This document shows positions 43,375 through 53,461 of a stretch of 64,000 nt of DNA, in pieces. A program made the translations under genes and the position numbers. Source of the DNA: JABCZS01 sp041660525 (GTDB taxonomy: Bacteria > Pseudomonadota > Gammaproteobacteria > JABCZS01); NCBI GenBank assembly GCA_041660525.1, contig JBAZWD010000004.1, forward strand, positions 62,001 to 126,000, written 5' to 3'. The notes under the pieces are model-generated. The model made no database searches and was not told the origin of the DNA. It saw only the letters and a list, made by a program, of their open reading frames with translations. Position 1 is the first letter of the stretch. Every line of letters begins with the position of its first letter.

Positions 43375-44634
43375 ATGTTAGAAGCGAAAAAAGAACCACG
43401 ATCCAATATGCTCTCTAATATATACAGTGTTACGAAGTTTGTTTTGCCTGCCATGGTTATCACGCACTTATTGCTTGAGTTCTATCAAAAATGTCACTCA
43501 GAACAAGAAACAAATAAGGCAGACAATGATTTTGCTTTAGCAGGAAAATTATTACTTTGTCCTTTATACGCAATCGCTGCGTCTGCAGGATTTAGTCAGC
43601 CTAAACCCATTGTGCCGTATGATCCTAACGAAAGAAATGCTTGCTTGGGTACATTTAGAATTGATCAAGATGCTCCTGATGAAGGAGAAACTTGTATCAG
43701 CACTCTGAAGGAAAATTCTTTTCGTTCTGGAAATGGTATCTTTGGTGCGCGAAATATAGAAGATATAAATAAAGCGAAATCAGGATGGTGGAGCACTGCA
43801 ATTGATGCACAAAGAGGTCCTTATAAAAATACCTTCGCGCATCTAATGATTATTAATCATCAATATGATACTTTTTTAACTATTTATAAAGATCTATCTT
43901 TAGAAGATATCGCAAGAATCAGTATTGTTAAAGATATTAATGGACGCACACCTTTACTTCTTAGCCTGTCTATCGCTGCACCTGGCGAAGTCCAACGCAT
44001 ATTAATGACCAAAGAAAATGTCATAATACCCGATAATAATGGCACTACACCTTTAATGTTGGCAGCGGCAGGCTTTACAAATGCAAGAACGATGGAACAT
44101 CTTTTATGTCTAATTGGAGAAGATAGACTAGCCCAAGCTCTAACTGCAAAAGATAAAAATAGCAAAGGCGTTGAAGACTATAATACAATGTCAAAATCAG
44201 AGATCATAGATTATTTATACACACTAGAAATAGATGCCAATAAAGCAACTGATTCTTGCTTCAACTCTTTTATGGTGGATACGCATGGACCAATATGTAC
44301 ACAAAAAACGGATGTTCAAAAAACAATAGAACAAGAGTTTACCATGGGAAAAACCATGATCGGAGCAAAATCTTATCAGTGCATTCTGGCAACACAGTCT
44401 AATGTTAATAAAATTAAAAACCTTGCCAGCGGAACACCCCCACAATATCAAACAATGCGAGATGTCATACGCAAGAATAAACGATCAGGAATGCCTGAGG
44501 ATATAAATAAATCAATCTGGGATAAGTACGAAAAAATATCGGAAAAATTGCATTTTTCTGATCAATCGTTAATCCAGAGTATCATGGACAGACAAAAATC
44601 AAATAGTAAGATACTACTGAAAAACAAGCATTAA
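43375..44634 (+). CDS. Ankyrin-like protein, candidate effector
   Basis: The 419-residue protein has a hydrophobic segment near residues 15-27 (KFVLPAMVITHLLLEF) and a central region with ankyrin-like units (NGRTPLLLSLSIAAPGEV and NGTTPLMLAAAGFTNARTM). ATG 43375 has AGAAGG 5 nt upstream; an upstream GTG frame would overlap the preceding gene and is not needed. It follows the 603-residue gene by 32 bp and is probably co-transcribed with it. Confidence 0.65.
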   Translation: MLEAKKEPRSNMLSNIYSVTKFVLPAMVITHLLLEFYQKCHSEQETNKADNDFALAGKLLLCPLYAIAASAGFSQPKPIVPYDPNERNACLGTFRIDQDAPDEGETCISTLKENSFRSGNGIFGARNIEDINKAKSGWWSTAIDAQRGPYKNTFAHLMIINHQYDTFLTIYKDLSLEDIARISIVKDINGRTPLLLSLSIAAPGEVQRILMTKENVIIPDNNGTTPLMLAAAGFTNARTMEHLLCLIGEDRLAQALTAKDKNSKGVEDYNTMSKSEIIDYLYTLEIDANKATDSCFNSFMVDTHGPICTQKTDVQKTIEQEFTMGKTMIGAKSYQCILATQSNVNKIKNLASGTPPQYQTMRDVIRKNKRSGMPEDINKSIWDKYEKISEKLHFSDQSLIQSIMDRQKSNSKILLKNKH

Positions 44635-44772
44635 TAAACCCTGGGATCAGACTCAACATTTTATTCACTTCCCTGTGAAATTTTCCATGTTATGTGTTTA
44701 TGATATCACGAGAAATATATGAATAAATATTTTCATAATACAATTTAATATAATACATACCCTATATATCCT

Positions 44773-45408
44773 ATGGTTAACATTAGGTTCTTTAGAATAA
44801 ATCTGTGGTCCATTACCGGTTATGAACCCACGCTTGCAGCAGAACTGGCTATGTCTTTAGAGGATAACAGATTAGATATCTTTCAAAAAATATGTGATGA
44901 TACAAAAATTAGTATTGGAATTGGTGCACCCATAAAAAGTGAGAATGGTATTTATATTAGTCTTGTTATTTTTCAGCCCAATCAAGCAAGACAGCTCTAT
45001 TCAAAAAAATTTCTACATCCTGATGAAGAAGCATTTTTTATCAATGGCGAAAATGATACCGTTGATTTACCGAATAATATTGCTTTAGCAATTTGTTATG
45101 AACTCTGCATTCCTGAACATTCTTTAAATGCTTTTAAAAATGGTGCGAAAATTTATATAGCTAGCGTTGCAAAATCAATGAGTGGTTATGAAAAATCCAG
45201 TGATATTTTATCTAGTATTGCTGGAAAATATTCGATGATAGTCTTAATGGCTAATGCTGTTGGTTATTGTGATAATTTTGAATGTGCGGGTAGAACTTCG
45301 GTTTGGGATAATCAAGGAATATTAAAAGAACAACTTGATAATGCTCGTGAAGGGATTATAGTGATTGATACAAATACTTTAATTTTTGAAAAATTTTATA
45401 TTGAATAA
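44773..45408 (+). pseudogene. N-terminally truncated carbon-nitrogen hydrolase (nitrilase superfamily)
   Basis: The frame retains the catalytic Lys region (YSKKFLHPDEEAFF) and catalytic Cys region (LAICYELCIPEH) of nitrilase/amidase enzymes. The first 40 or so residues, including the catalytic Glu that should precede SITGYEP, are missing; the bases in front no longer encode them in this frame. The remaining 211 codons are open, so decay is recent or a shortened protein is made. The enzyme triad is incomplete. Confidence 0.7.
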
Positions 45409-45495
45409 ATTCTCAATAGTAATTGCCATTCCGAAAAAATTTTTATCTGTGCATGGAGAATGTTTAATCTAAATCTTTTGCAACCAATATGCTAC

Positions 45496-48400
45496 CAGTT
45501 CATCCCCGCACGCGCGGGGAATATTGTAAAACTTTTCGTCAGCAACGGGCCTGTATCGGTTCATCCCCGCGTGTGCGGGGAATATTTGGTTCTGGCAATG
45601 AAAGAGAATATGTAACGCGGTTCATCCCCGCGTGCGCGGGGAATATACACGTAAGCCATGTTATTTTTCTAAGATTTCCGGTTCATCCCCGCGTGCGCGG
45701 GGAATATGCCAATATTATATGGACACCCCAGACGGCAGACGGTTCATCCCCGCGTGCGCGGGGAATATGTTAACGTTTACGTATCTGGATGGACTGACAA
45801 CGGTTCATCCCCGCGTGCGCGGGGAATATTTAGAGACATTGTCACTATGAGTTCTTTTAACCGGTTCATCCCCGCGTGCGCGGGGAATATAACTTCTTCA
45901 GCGACCATAACTGTTCCAGCGCCGGTTCATCCCCGCGTGCGCGGGGAATATTTTCACCTAACAGGGTTTTAGCCCATTGCAAACGGTTCATCCCCGCGTG
46001 CGCGGGGAATATTCAAGGCCGCTAATCGTAAATGTGTGGGTTCCCGGTTCATCCCCGCGTGCGCGGGGAATATTACCAAATAGAGAGGGATTTGACTTAT
46101 TTTTACGGTTCATCCCCGCGTGCGCGGGGAATATATAAGATTGGCGCCCGGCTTCAAGTATTATGGTGGTTCATCCCCGCGTGCGCGGGGAATATGCCGT
46201 ATGCTGCCACTTCATCAAGAGTTTTCTCGGTTCATCCCCGCGTGCGCGGGGAATATTAAAAGGTAAAACGGCTTCATGGGTAACCGAACGGTTCATCCCC
46301 GCGTGCGCGGGGAATATGAATAAAGCGTTCTGCTTTTTGCCAAATGTTTCGGTTCATCCCCGCGTGCGCGGGGAATATGATTTAGCCCAATTCCTCATTG
46401 ATGGACAAGACGGTTCATCCCCGCGTGCGCGGGGAATATTTTTGCACTCATTATAATATCCTCCTTGGCTGCGGTTCATCCCCGCGTGCGCGGGGAATAT
46501 GCCATTGGCGATTGTTAGCCCTGACACGATGTCGGTTCATCCCCGCGTGCGCGGGGAATATGATCAACCGTTCAAGCTTCCGACGGTATCGGACGGTTCA
46601 TCCCCGCGTGCGCGGGGAATATACCAACTCTTAAGTTGTCAGTCCATCCAGATACGGTTCATCCCCGCGTGCGCGGGGAATATGTACAAATCCATGTCGT
46701 CTCTATATTTAGAGGTCGGTTCATCCCCGCGTGCGCGGGGAATATGATTCGATACATGCTCCTGCCATATGGTGCACCGGTTCATCCCCGCGTGCGCGGG
46801 GAATATTCATTCTCGTCCAGGTCTTCTAGTATGACTAGCGGTTCATCCCCGCGTGCGCGGGGAATATTAGTAAGGTGGCAAGGTTCTATGGCATGCAGCC
46901 GGTTCATCCCCGCGTGCGCGGGGAATATTTTTCAATTGGGTCGCATTGTTAATCCTGCGTCGGTTCATCCCCGCGTGCGCGGGGAATATGCGCTACATAA
47001 AACAAAATCTTTATCCTTGGGCGGTTCATCCCCGCGTGCGCGGGGAATATTACTAACGTTTGTTTAAATTAGATACAAACATCGGTTCATCCCCGCGTGC
47101 GCGGGGAATATCGTCTTTGGTAAATCTTTAGCTTCTCTCATAACGGTTCATCCCCGCGTGCGCGGGGAATATCGTGACGAGCAGGGCAATATTTACACTC
47201 GTTACGGTTCATCCCCGCGTGCGCGGGGAATATGTTTTGAAATAGAAATCTCTACCCACTTGAAACGGTTCATCCCCGCGTGCGCGGGGAATATTTGAAA
47301 AAGAAATTGTATCTGATGAAGAGAATCGGTTCATCCCCGCGTGCGCGGGGAATATTTCAATGCTGGTGCTAATAACACCTACGGATTCGGTTCATCCCCG
47401 CGTGCGCGGGGAATATTTTATCCATATACAGCATCTAGGGGATTTACCAGGTTCATCCCCGCGTGCGCGGGGAATATTTATCGGTATCGTTTGGCATAAC
47501 TTTAGCTGTCGGTTCATCCCCGCGTGCGCGGGGAATATCGTGTCTTTATACCCGTCCTTTTCCATGGGCGCGGTTCATCCCCGCGTGCGCGGGGAATATC
47601 GACTACAACAACAATCAAGACACCCCTCATCCGGTTCATCCCCGCGTGCGCGGGGAATATGTATTAGCGGATGTTGTCGAATCTAGACAATCCGGTTCAT
47701 CCCCGCGTGCGCGGGGAATATTGATAGAGATATATTTGGTCGCGCTATATTTACGGTTCATCCCCGCGTGCGCGGGGAATATTACATATCCAGTAGTTTT
47801 ACAAAGCTCTGCTGCGGTTCATCCCCGCGTGCGCGGGGAATATTCTGTTATGGCCAGTAAAGCTTTCAGCGCCATCGGTTCATCCCCGCGTGCGCGGGGA
47901 ATATTTCAATGCATAAAAAGTAAAATAGGTTTTTTGCGGTTCATCCCCGCGTGCGCGGGGAATATGCTGGACAAGAGCTAGACACTAAAGTTTATAACGG
48001 TTCATCCCCGCGTGCGCGGGGAATATGAAATTAGCGATACCGCCGTTATTATCTGCAAGGGTTCATCCCCGCGTGCGCGGGGAATATTGCAACAACAGCA
48101 ACTGCTGGCGGAACTACAACGGTTCATCCCCGCGTGCGCGGGGAATATTATGTCCGTGTTTACTTTTTCCGCATCCTTGCCGGTTCATCCCCGCGTGCGC
48201 GGGGAATATGATTTTGATCGCAGTCTTTTAAAAGCCCCATTAGGTTCATCCCCGCGTGCGCGGGGAATATTTTACACGCATCAGCTGCTGTGTCACACAA
48301 GTCGGTTCATCCCCGCGTGCGCGGGGAATATGCTTTACAATAATGCGGGTACGCAATCATTTCCGGTTCATCCCCGCGTGCGCGGGGAATATTTTGCCAA

Positions 48401-49247
48401 GAAAATAGACAAGTCTGATGGCGACGGTTCATCCCCGCGTGCGCGGGGAATATTACGCTCACCTTTCCGCAATGTCTCCATAACCAGGTTCATCCCCGCG
48501 TGCGCGGGGAATATTTTCCACTTATATGTTGACGGCACTACAAACACGGTTCATCCCCGCGTGCGCGGGGAATATCCCTAAGGCCCCTAATGCAGGATGA
48601 TAATTAACGGTTCATCCCCGCGTGCGCGGGGAATATTTCGCAACTTCGAATATCCAATCCATCAGATACGGTTCATCCCCGCGTGCGCGGGGAATATAAA
48701 TCTAATTCCATCTTCCATTATTCATGCTCCGGTTCATCCCCGCGTGCGCGGGGAATATGTGTTTTCTAAACAACGATTGATGGAGTGGGACGGTTCATCC
48801 CCGCGTGCGCGGGGAATATTTTTGTAGCAATAATCTTCCCAGTTAGGAATGCGGTTCATCCCCGCGTGCGCGGGGAATATTAGCTTTTCCTATTATTTGT
48901 TCAGGCGTCATTCGGTTCATCCCCGCGTGCGCGGGGAATATCCTAATAACCCCGCTGAACAAGTTGCAGAGGCCGGTTCATCCCCGCGTGCGCGGGGAAT
49001 ATATTAGGCAAATTCATTCTAAGATAAGCAACGACGGTTCATCCCCGCGTGCGCGGGGAATATATCTCTTCTCACAATTACCCCTCGTTCACAGGCCGGT
49101 TCATCCCCGCGTGCGCGGGGAATATATTAGCGATTAAGCACTTTTTTATACCTAAGTCGGTTCATCCCCGCGTGCGCGGGGAATATCTACCAGAGGCTGA
49201 AACAATGACCATTATGACCGGTTCATCCCCGCGTGCGCGGGGAATAT
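45496..49247 (-). CRISPR. Type I-E CRISPR array, 62 repeats and 61 spacers
   Basis: The 29-bp repeat, read on the transcribed minus strand, begins ATATTCCCCGCG and ends CGCGGGGATGAACCG. The stem CCCCGC/GCGGGG and 8-nt handle ATGAACCG fit Cas6e processing. I traced every repeat start. All spacers are 32 nt except two of 33 nt (46684-46716 and 49064-49096). The repeat at the low-coordinate end (45496-45524) carries substitutions, and the next (45557-45585) has one, marking the old, distal end. The leader end is at 49247, next to cas2. The last base of the repeat varies in five copies. Confidence 0.98.
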
Positions 49248-49307
49248 ACTAATTGTATGCTATTGATAATAAAATATAAATTATCAACATCAAAATCTAC
49301 CATATTT
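49248..49307 (-). promoter_or_regulatory. CRISPR leader
   Basis: Sixty AT-rich bases separate the newest repeat from the cas2 stop. On the minus strand TACAAT lies 4-9 bp from the first repeat, a likely -10 box. TTGATAAT and ATTATCAA form an inverted repeat here (plus positions 49264-49288). I found no convincing IHF consensus. The functional leader may extend into cas2. Confidence 0.65.
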
Positions 49308-49604
49308 TTAAAGATCTTTTATTGCTACTTCAGGCAAAAATTTTACTAATCTTAGGCCATCGAAATCAATTGGATGACGGCGATTTGCACCTAAAGTTTT
49401 GAAGTCATAACCAGATTCAGTATTCGTGCTCCATGCTAATACTGCACTGCCATCTTCAATTCCTTGCGCAAGCTGTTCCCACAACATTTCTCGGACCCTT
49501 GCAGACACTCTACCAATATAAACACCCGCACGAACTTCAATCAACCAAATAGCCAATCGACCACGTAAGCGATCTGGTGCATTTTCAGTTACGATGACCA
49601 GCAT
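49308..49604 (-). CDS. cas2: CRISPR-associated endonuclease Cas2, subtype I-E
   Basis: The 98-residue protein closely matches I-E Cas2: VIVTENAPDRLRGRLAIWL and AGVYIGRVSARVREMLWEQ. With Cas1 it captures and integrates new spacers. ATG 49604 matches the family start; a GTG one codon earlier is possible. It overlaps cas1 by 20 nt and is the last cas gene before the leader. Confidence 0.96.
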   Translation of the reverse strand: MLVIVTENAPDRLRGRLAIWLIEVRAGVYIGRVSARVREMLWEQLAQGIEDGSAVLAWSTNTESGYDFKTLGANRRHPIDFDGLRLVKFLPEVAIKDL

Positions 49605-50496
49605 CACCTATCCCTTTTATATTAGGAATTGCTACAGGTAAAGCATCATTTGCAGCAGCGGGCTTTTCAATATTTCCTGCAGATAGCACTTCATCTATCA
49701 TTGGCACCAAAGTATTCAGTAATTTTGTTTGTCGAAAAATATCACGACAACCTAATCTTACACGTCGTTCAGGATCAACTGGCTGCTCCGATGCTATTTT
49801 AAAAGCAAAAGGAACAATTTCATCAAATTTAATAATATCAGCAATATCATAAACAAAAGAAAGAGGTTTACCTGTATGAATAAATCCAATCGCAGGAGCA
49901 TACCCTGCAGCTAAAATAGCTGCTTCAACAATTCCATATAGACATGCTGTTGCAGAGCTTAAACATCGATTCGGTAAATCGCTATGATCCCACTGCGCAG
50001 GATCATATTTGCGTGCTTGCCATGGTATATTAAATTGTTTTGCTAAATTTTGATAAATTTGTCTTACGCGTGCACCTTCAATACCACGTAATTGTTCGAC
50101 ACTACGTCTTGCAGGGGGTTCTTCTTTAAAACGAAGTTTATACATTTGTCGCACAACTTTAAGGCGTAAATTTTCATCTAAAGCTAATTTAGCTTGATAT
50201 AATAAACGATCTGCTCTTGCACCACCTGGTTGGCCAGCGGCATACAATCGGACTCCAGCTTCGCCTACCCAGATAATTAAAGTACCTACTTTCGTCGCTA
50301 ATCCTACTGCACGATGTGAAATGCGAGTGCCTGGTTCTAACATTAAACAAGCAATGCTGCCTACAGGAATTTGAGTACGCACACCTGTTTCGTCAACTAC
50401 AACAAAAGCGCCATCAATAACATCAATCTGGCCTTTTTCAATAAATACTATTGAAACTCTTTCTTTAATTTTAAGTGGCTTTAGTCTTGGCAACAT
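49585..50496 (-). CDS. cas1: CRISPR integrase Cas1, subtype I-E
   Basis: The 303-residue protein is strongly like E. coli Cas1: GQIDVIDGAFVVVDETG, ARRSVEQLRGIEG (catalytic Glu), GFIHTGKPLSF (His) and DIADIIKFD (Asp). The metal-binding triad is intact, so spacer acquisition should be functional. ATG 50496 overlaps the cas6e stop by one base (TAATG); a farther ATG at 50523 would add nine residues absent from the family. Confidence 0.97.
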   Translation of the reverse strand: MLPRLKPLKIKERVSIVFIEKGQIDVIDGAFVVVDETGVRTQIPVGSIACLMLEPGTRISHRAVGLATKVGTLIIWVGEAGVRLYAAGQPGGARADRLLYQAKLALDENLRLKVVRQMYKLRFKEEPPARRSVEQLRGIEGARVRQIYQNLAKQFNIPWQARKYDPAQWDHSDLPNRCLSSATACLYGIVEAAILAAGYAPAIGFIHTGKPLSFVYDIADIIKFDEIVPFAFKIASEQPVDPERRVRLGCRDIFRQTKLLNTLVPMIDEVLSAGNIEKPAAANDALPVAIPNIKGIGDAGHRN

Positions 50497-51161
50497 TAGC
50501 GCTTTACCATTAATAAACCACAACCAAAACCTTTTGCTGAGCCAATGCCTTGAGCTAAAGTTCTAATAAACAAGCCAGGGTCTGTTACTATCAGTTTACC
50601 TGTGAAGTCTAATGTAGAAAAAGAAATGCTATGATTCTTTTTTTTAAATATTTCTTTTTGAAAATTATCAACAATTACTGTATCGACTTTGAAGCCATTT
50701 TGAGACACCGCCTTTTGTTTTAACCACTTTTCTCCTGCTGTTTGCATAAGTTCATTTTTACTAATTAAATTGCTTTTTATTTTATCTGCATTTTTAAACC
50801 AAATATCTTGCACAATATCAAAGTGTTTTTTTTGTTCGCCTTCTTTACGACAAATTCTTGGATTAGCACGCAACTTAAAGTGAAGCGTTTCATGAACGCA
50901 AATCTGAGGATTAAAGGGTTTACTCTGAATATGCCATATCTCTTTAGTATCGACAGGTTCTGTTGCCGAGACGATATAAAAGGTTGGCCATTGATTGACT
51001 AGCTGGACATGATAAATGAAGTCTCTTTTTTTATCAGGGTTATTTTCTGAAAATAAATCCCATAAAATCTGATGATAATAATACCCCGTTTTTTGTTTAT
51101 AGGCATCTAATTTTATAACTGTATCAAAATCTTTAGTTAAAGTAATTTTACTGAAAAACAT
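50496..51161 (-). CDS. cas6e: CRISPR RNA endonuclease Cas6e
   Basis: The 221-residue RAMP protein has the conserved His in YYYHQILWDLF that corresponds to the catalytic His of E. coli Cas6e, and the glycine-rich loop GIGSAKGFGCGLLMVK at the C-terminus. It cuts pre-crRNA at the base of the repeat hairpin and stays in Cascade. AGGAACA precedes its ATG; cas5e ends 1 bp before. Confidence 0.95.
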   Translation of the reverse strand: MFFSKITLTKDFDTVIKLDAYKQKTGYYYHQILWDLFSENNPDKKRDFIYHVQLVNQWPTFYIVSATEPVDTKEIWHIQSKPFNPQICVHETLHFKLRANPRICRKEGEQKKHFDIVQDIWFKNADKIKSNLISKNELMQTAGEKWLKQKAVSQNGFKVDTVIVDNFQKEIFKKKNHSISFSTLDFTGKLIVTDPGLFIRTLAQGIGSAKGFGCGLLMVKR

Positions 51162-51162
51162 T

Positions 51163-51915
51163 TTATTGTTCCTGCTCTTTAGTTAAAAAAACAACATTTT
51201 CTTTACGCTCTGAAAATTGCCAACGTTTTCGATTTAGTAACCCATCCCGTCTTGTAATAGTATGATGGTGATTTTGATTCATTTTACCGTCTAAATCTGT
51301 ATATAAACGCAATGCTTGTTGCGGTTTCTGTTTAGTCCATATAAAACGTAGCATTTGATGCATGTTTTTAACTACATCATCATTATGATAAACATCTAAA
51401 GCTTGTTCTATAGTATCTGTATTATATAATTGCGAAACAATAGGCAAACCCATCGGGCAGGATTTACGTCCTAAATATGGAATATAATGAGGCTTTTTTA
51501 AAGCATTTGATAACTGATTTAATAAATCTTTCTTTTCTTTTGTCCACAACACCACGGTATATAAAGCATCCCCATAATATTCTCTTTGCGATAAAACTGT
51601 CGAAAGCTCCGGGGCTGTCAGTTCATCTTTACGAGTCATATGTGGACGATTTTTCAAAGCTTTTTGCGTCGGCACCTGTGCAGTGTGATAATCAATCATC
51701 AGTTGCCCTTGCGAATCTATCTGTACAGCAAAACTTATATCTTTTTCTAACATCTGCAACTGTTCTTCTTCATGACGTGAAATGCCCTGTGCAGCTGCTA
51801 GCAAACCTAAAACTGCAGATTTAGTTGGGTATGCATGACTAGGTCGTGTGCCACCTACGGCAATATTACCCCATGAAACCATAGGACCATATAACTGAAA
51901 AACTAAATATTGCAT
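51163..51915 (-). CDS. cas5e: Cascade subunit Cas5e
   Basis: The 250-residue protein has the I-E Cas5 N-terminus LVFQLYGPMVSWGNIAVGG and the following PTKSAVLGLLAAAQGI. It binds the crRNA 5' handle in Cascade. It sits 3 bp after cas7e in the operon. Confidence 0.95.
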   Translation of the reverse strand: MQYLVFQLYGPMVSWGNIAVGGTRPSHAYPTKSAVLGLLAAAQGISRHEEEQLQMLEKDISFAVQIDSQGQLMIDYHTAQVPTQKALKNRPHMTRKDELTAPELSTVLSQREYYGDALYTVVLWTKEKKDLLNQLSNALKKPHYIPYLGRKSCPMGLPIVSQLYNTDTIEQALDVYHNDDVVKNMHQMLRFIWTKQKPQQALRLYTDLDGKMNQNHHHTITRRDGLLNRKRWQFSERKENVVFLTKEQEQ

Positions 51916-51918
51916 AAA

Positions 51919-52977
51919 TCATCTCGCTGTTGCAAAGGCTGCCAATTTTTTAAAATCCCCCTCGCCCGTTAATGTATTTAATTTTTGGCTTGCATCATAA
52001 CAAGCACCATAAATCTTATCGATATTATTACGATGAGTTTCAAAATCAGTAATAGATTGATCTAATAAAGCTTTCTCTTTTACGGGCTTTAAAAAAGCAA
52101 CTGACAACGAACGTGGTTGATAATTACCCTTTTCTACTAACATATAACTAGTGTATGCACGTGAAGCAAAACTATTTTGTTTACCAGTAGGTGATATTTT
52201 TGCAATGCATTCAAGAAGCGCAGCAATGGTCTTTTGTGTTAACGCTTCATCATCACCAAGATTTTTATATAATAAATCTCTATCGATGCAAACATATCCA
52301 TAAAATAAACCTGCAGCAAATTCTGTTTCACCTAAGTGGCCTGCGCCAGCATCTTCTAGTCCCATATTCAAATCATCAACTGCTGTGAAAAAGTCATCTT
52401 CAATATCAACCGCATGCGTAGTAATTGCATGAGCGACTTGAATTGCAGCCTCTACATTAAATTCCGGACTACTGGCTAACATTCTACCAAAACAAGCAAT
52501 ATCAGCAGCTTGTGATTTTTCTCTTAATCTTTTGAGAACATCCTCATCGGGTTTTGTATTACTTGCGACACACTCATCAATGATTTTATCTATTTCTGCC
52601 AATTCTATCGGGCTAAAATGAGATAGCTGTTCAATTTCAAGCTCCACTAATGGTTTATCTTTAACAGCTTTTTTTTCTTTTCCAAACTGCTTGGCAATGG
52701 TTTTTGCCCACTCTAAAGCTTGTTTTTCTGGAATTCCTTTTTCTATAAATTTTTGATAGATTTTTACACCCTGTAATTTTGTACGTACCCCTACATGCCC
52801 AGCCAATGCAGATTCAAATAAATCAGACTTACGCCAAGCGCGCTTTAGGCTTTGTGATGAAATTCGTAGTCGATTAGCACCGCCCATATAAGCTGTTTTT
52901 GGTCGACCTAAATCATCACGATTTAAATTAGAAGGTGGATATGAAGTTAAAAAATGTACTTGAATAAAGTTAGCCAT
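51919..52977 (-). CDS. cas7e: Cascade backbone subunit Cas7e (Cse4/CasC)
   Basis: The 352-residue protein begins with the typical FIQVHFLTSYPPSNLNRDD and GGANRLRISSQSLKRAWR. Six copies form the crRNA-binding backbone of Cascade. It starts 1 bp after cse2. Confidence 0.96.
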   Translation of the reverse strand: MANFIQVHFLTSYPPSNLNRDDLGRPKTAYMGGANRLRISSQSLKRAWRKSDLFESALAGHVGVRTKLQGVKIYQKFIEKGIPEKQALEWAKTIAKQFGKEKKAVKDKPLVELEIEQLSHFSPIELAEIDKIIDECVASNTKPDEDVLKRLREKSQAADIACFGRMLASSPEFNVEAAIQVAHAITTHAVDIEDDFFTAVDDLNMGLEDAGAGHLGETEFAAGLFYGYVCIDRDLLYKNLGDDEALTQKTIAALLECIAKISPTGKQNSFASRAYTSYMLVEKGNYQPRSLSVAFLKPVKEKALLDQSITDFETHRNNIDKIYGACYDASQKLNTLTGEGDFKKLAAFATAR

Positions 52978-52978
52978 G

Positions 52979-53461
52979 TTATTTTCCTTTTAAAAATGAT
53001 TCGCCTGAGTAATAATGGAAAGCCCATTGCTTTTTTTTATTATCTCCCCAATAAAACAAATCTTCTATAAAACTATTTAGATTAAACTTTTCAATTTGAG
53101 GAACAATACGAATGAGTAATCTAAATCTTTGATCATCGCTTTTAACGGTTAACAAACGTTGGAAACGCAGTCTGCTAATCTGTGGCGCATCGCTGCTGGA
53201 TTTTTTAAGTGCCATTTTTTGACAAAAATGTTCAGCCACATCATAATTTTCTGGATTTTTAATATGTGCCAAGATTCCCGCTATTAAAACCAGCTGTTTA
53301 CGCGTTCCTTGTTCGCCTAATGTTTGGCATAAATTAACATATGCAGGTTGTAAATATATTTCAGGTAAAGTCTTACAACGTCGTAATATAGCACGTTGAC
53401 CATTATTTTCATTTAGGTCTTTTAGCCAAGCAATGATAGGACCAACATCAAATTTACTCAT
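52979..53461 (-). CDS. cse2: Cascade small subunit Cse2 (CasB)
   Basis: The 160-residue basic helical protein (ALKKSSSDAPQISRLRFQRLL) is the I-E small subunit that stabilises the R-loop. It overlaps cas8e by 8 nt. Confidence 0.93.
   Translation of the reverse strand: MSKFDVGPIIAWLKDLNENNGQRAILRRCKTLPEIYLQPAYVNLCQTLGEQGTRKQLVLIAGILAHIKNPENYDVAEHFCQKMALKKSSSDAPQISRLRFQRLLTVKSDDQRFRLLIRIVPQIEKFNLNSFIEDLFYWGDNKKKQWAFHYYSGESFLKGK

Noticed and set aside
48637..48668. Third spacer related to the overlapping pair (ends in TCCATCAGATA)
   Set aside because: The likeness to spacer 46623-46654 needs a gap and covers only the last bases; it looks coincidental.
45489..49252. Several open frames across the CRISPR array with peptides like VHPRVRGEY and SSPRARGI
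   Set aside because: They are translations of the repeat unit; frames change with the 61-bp period and no ribosome sites or protein features exist.
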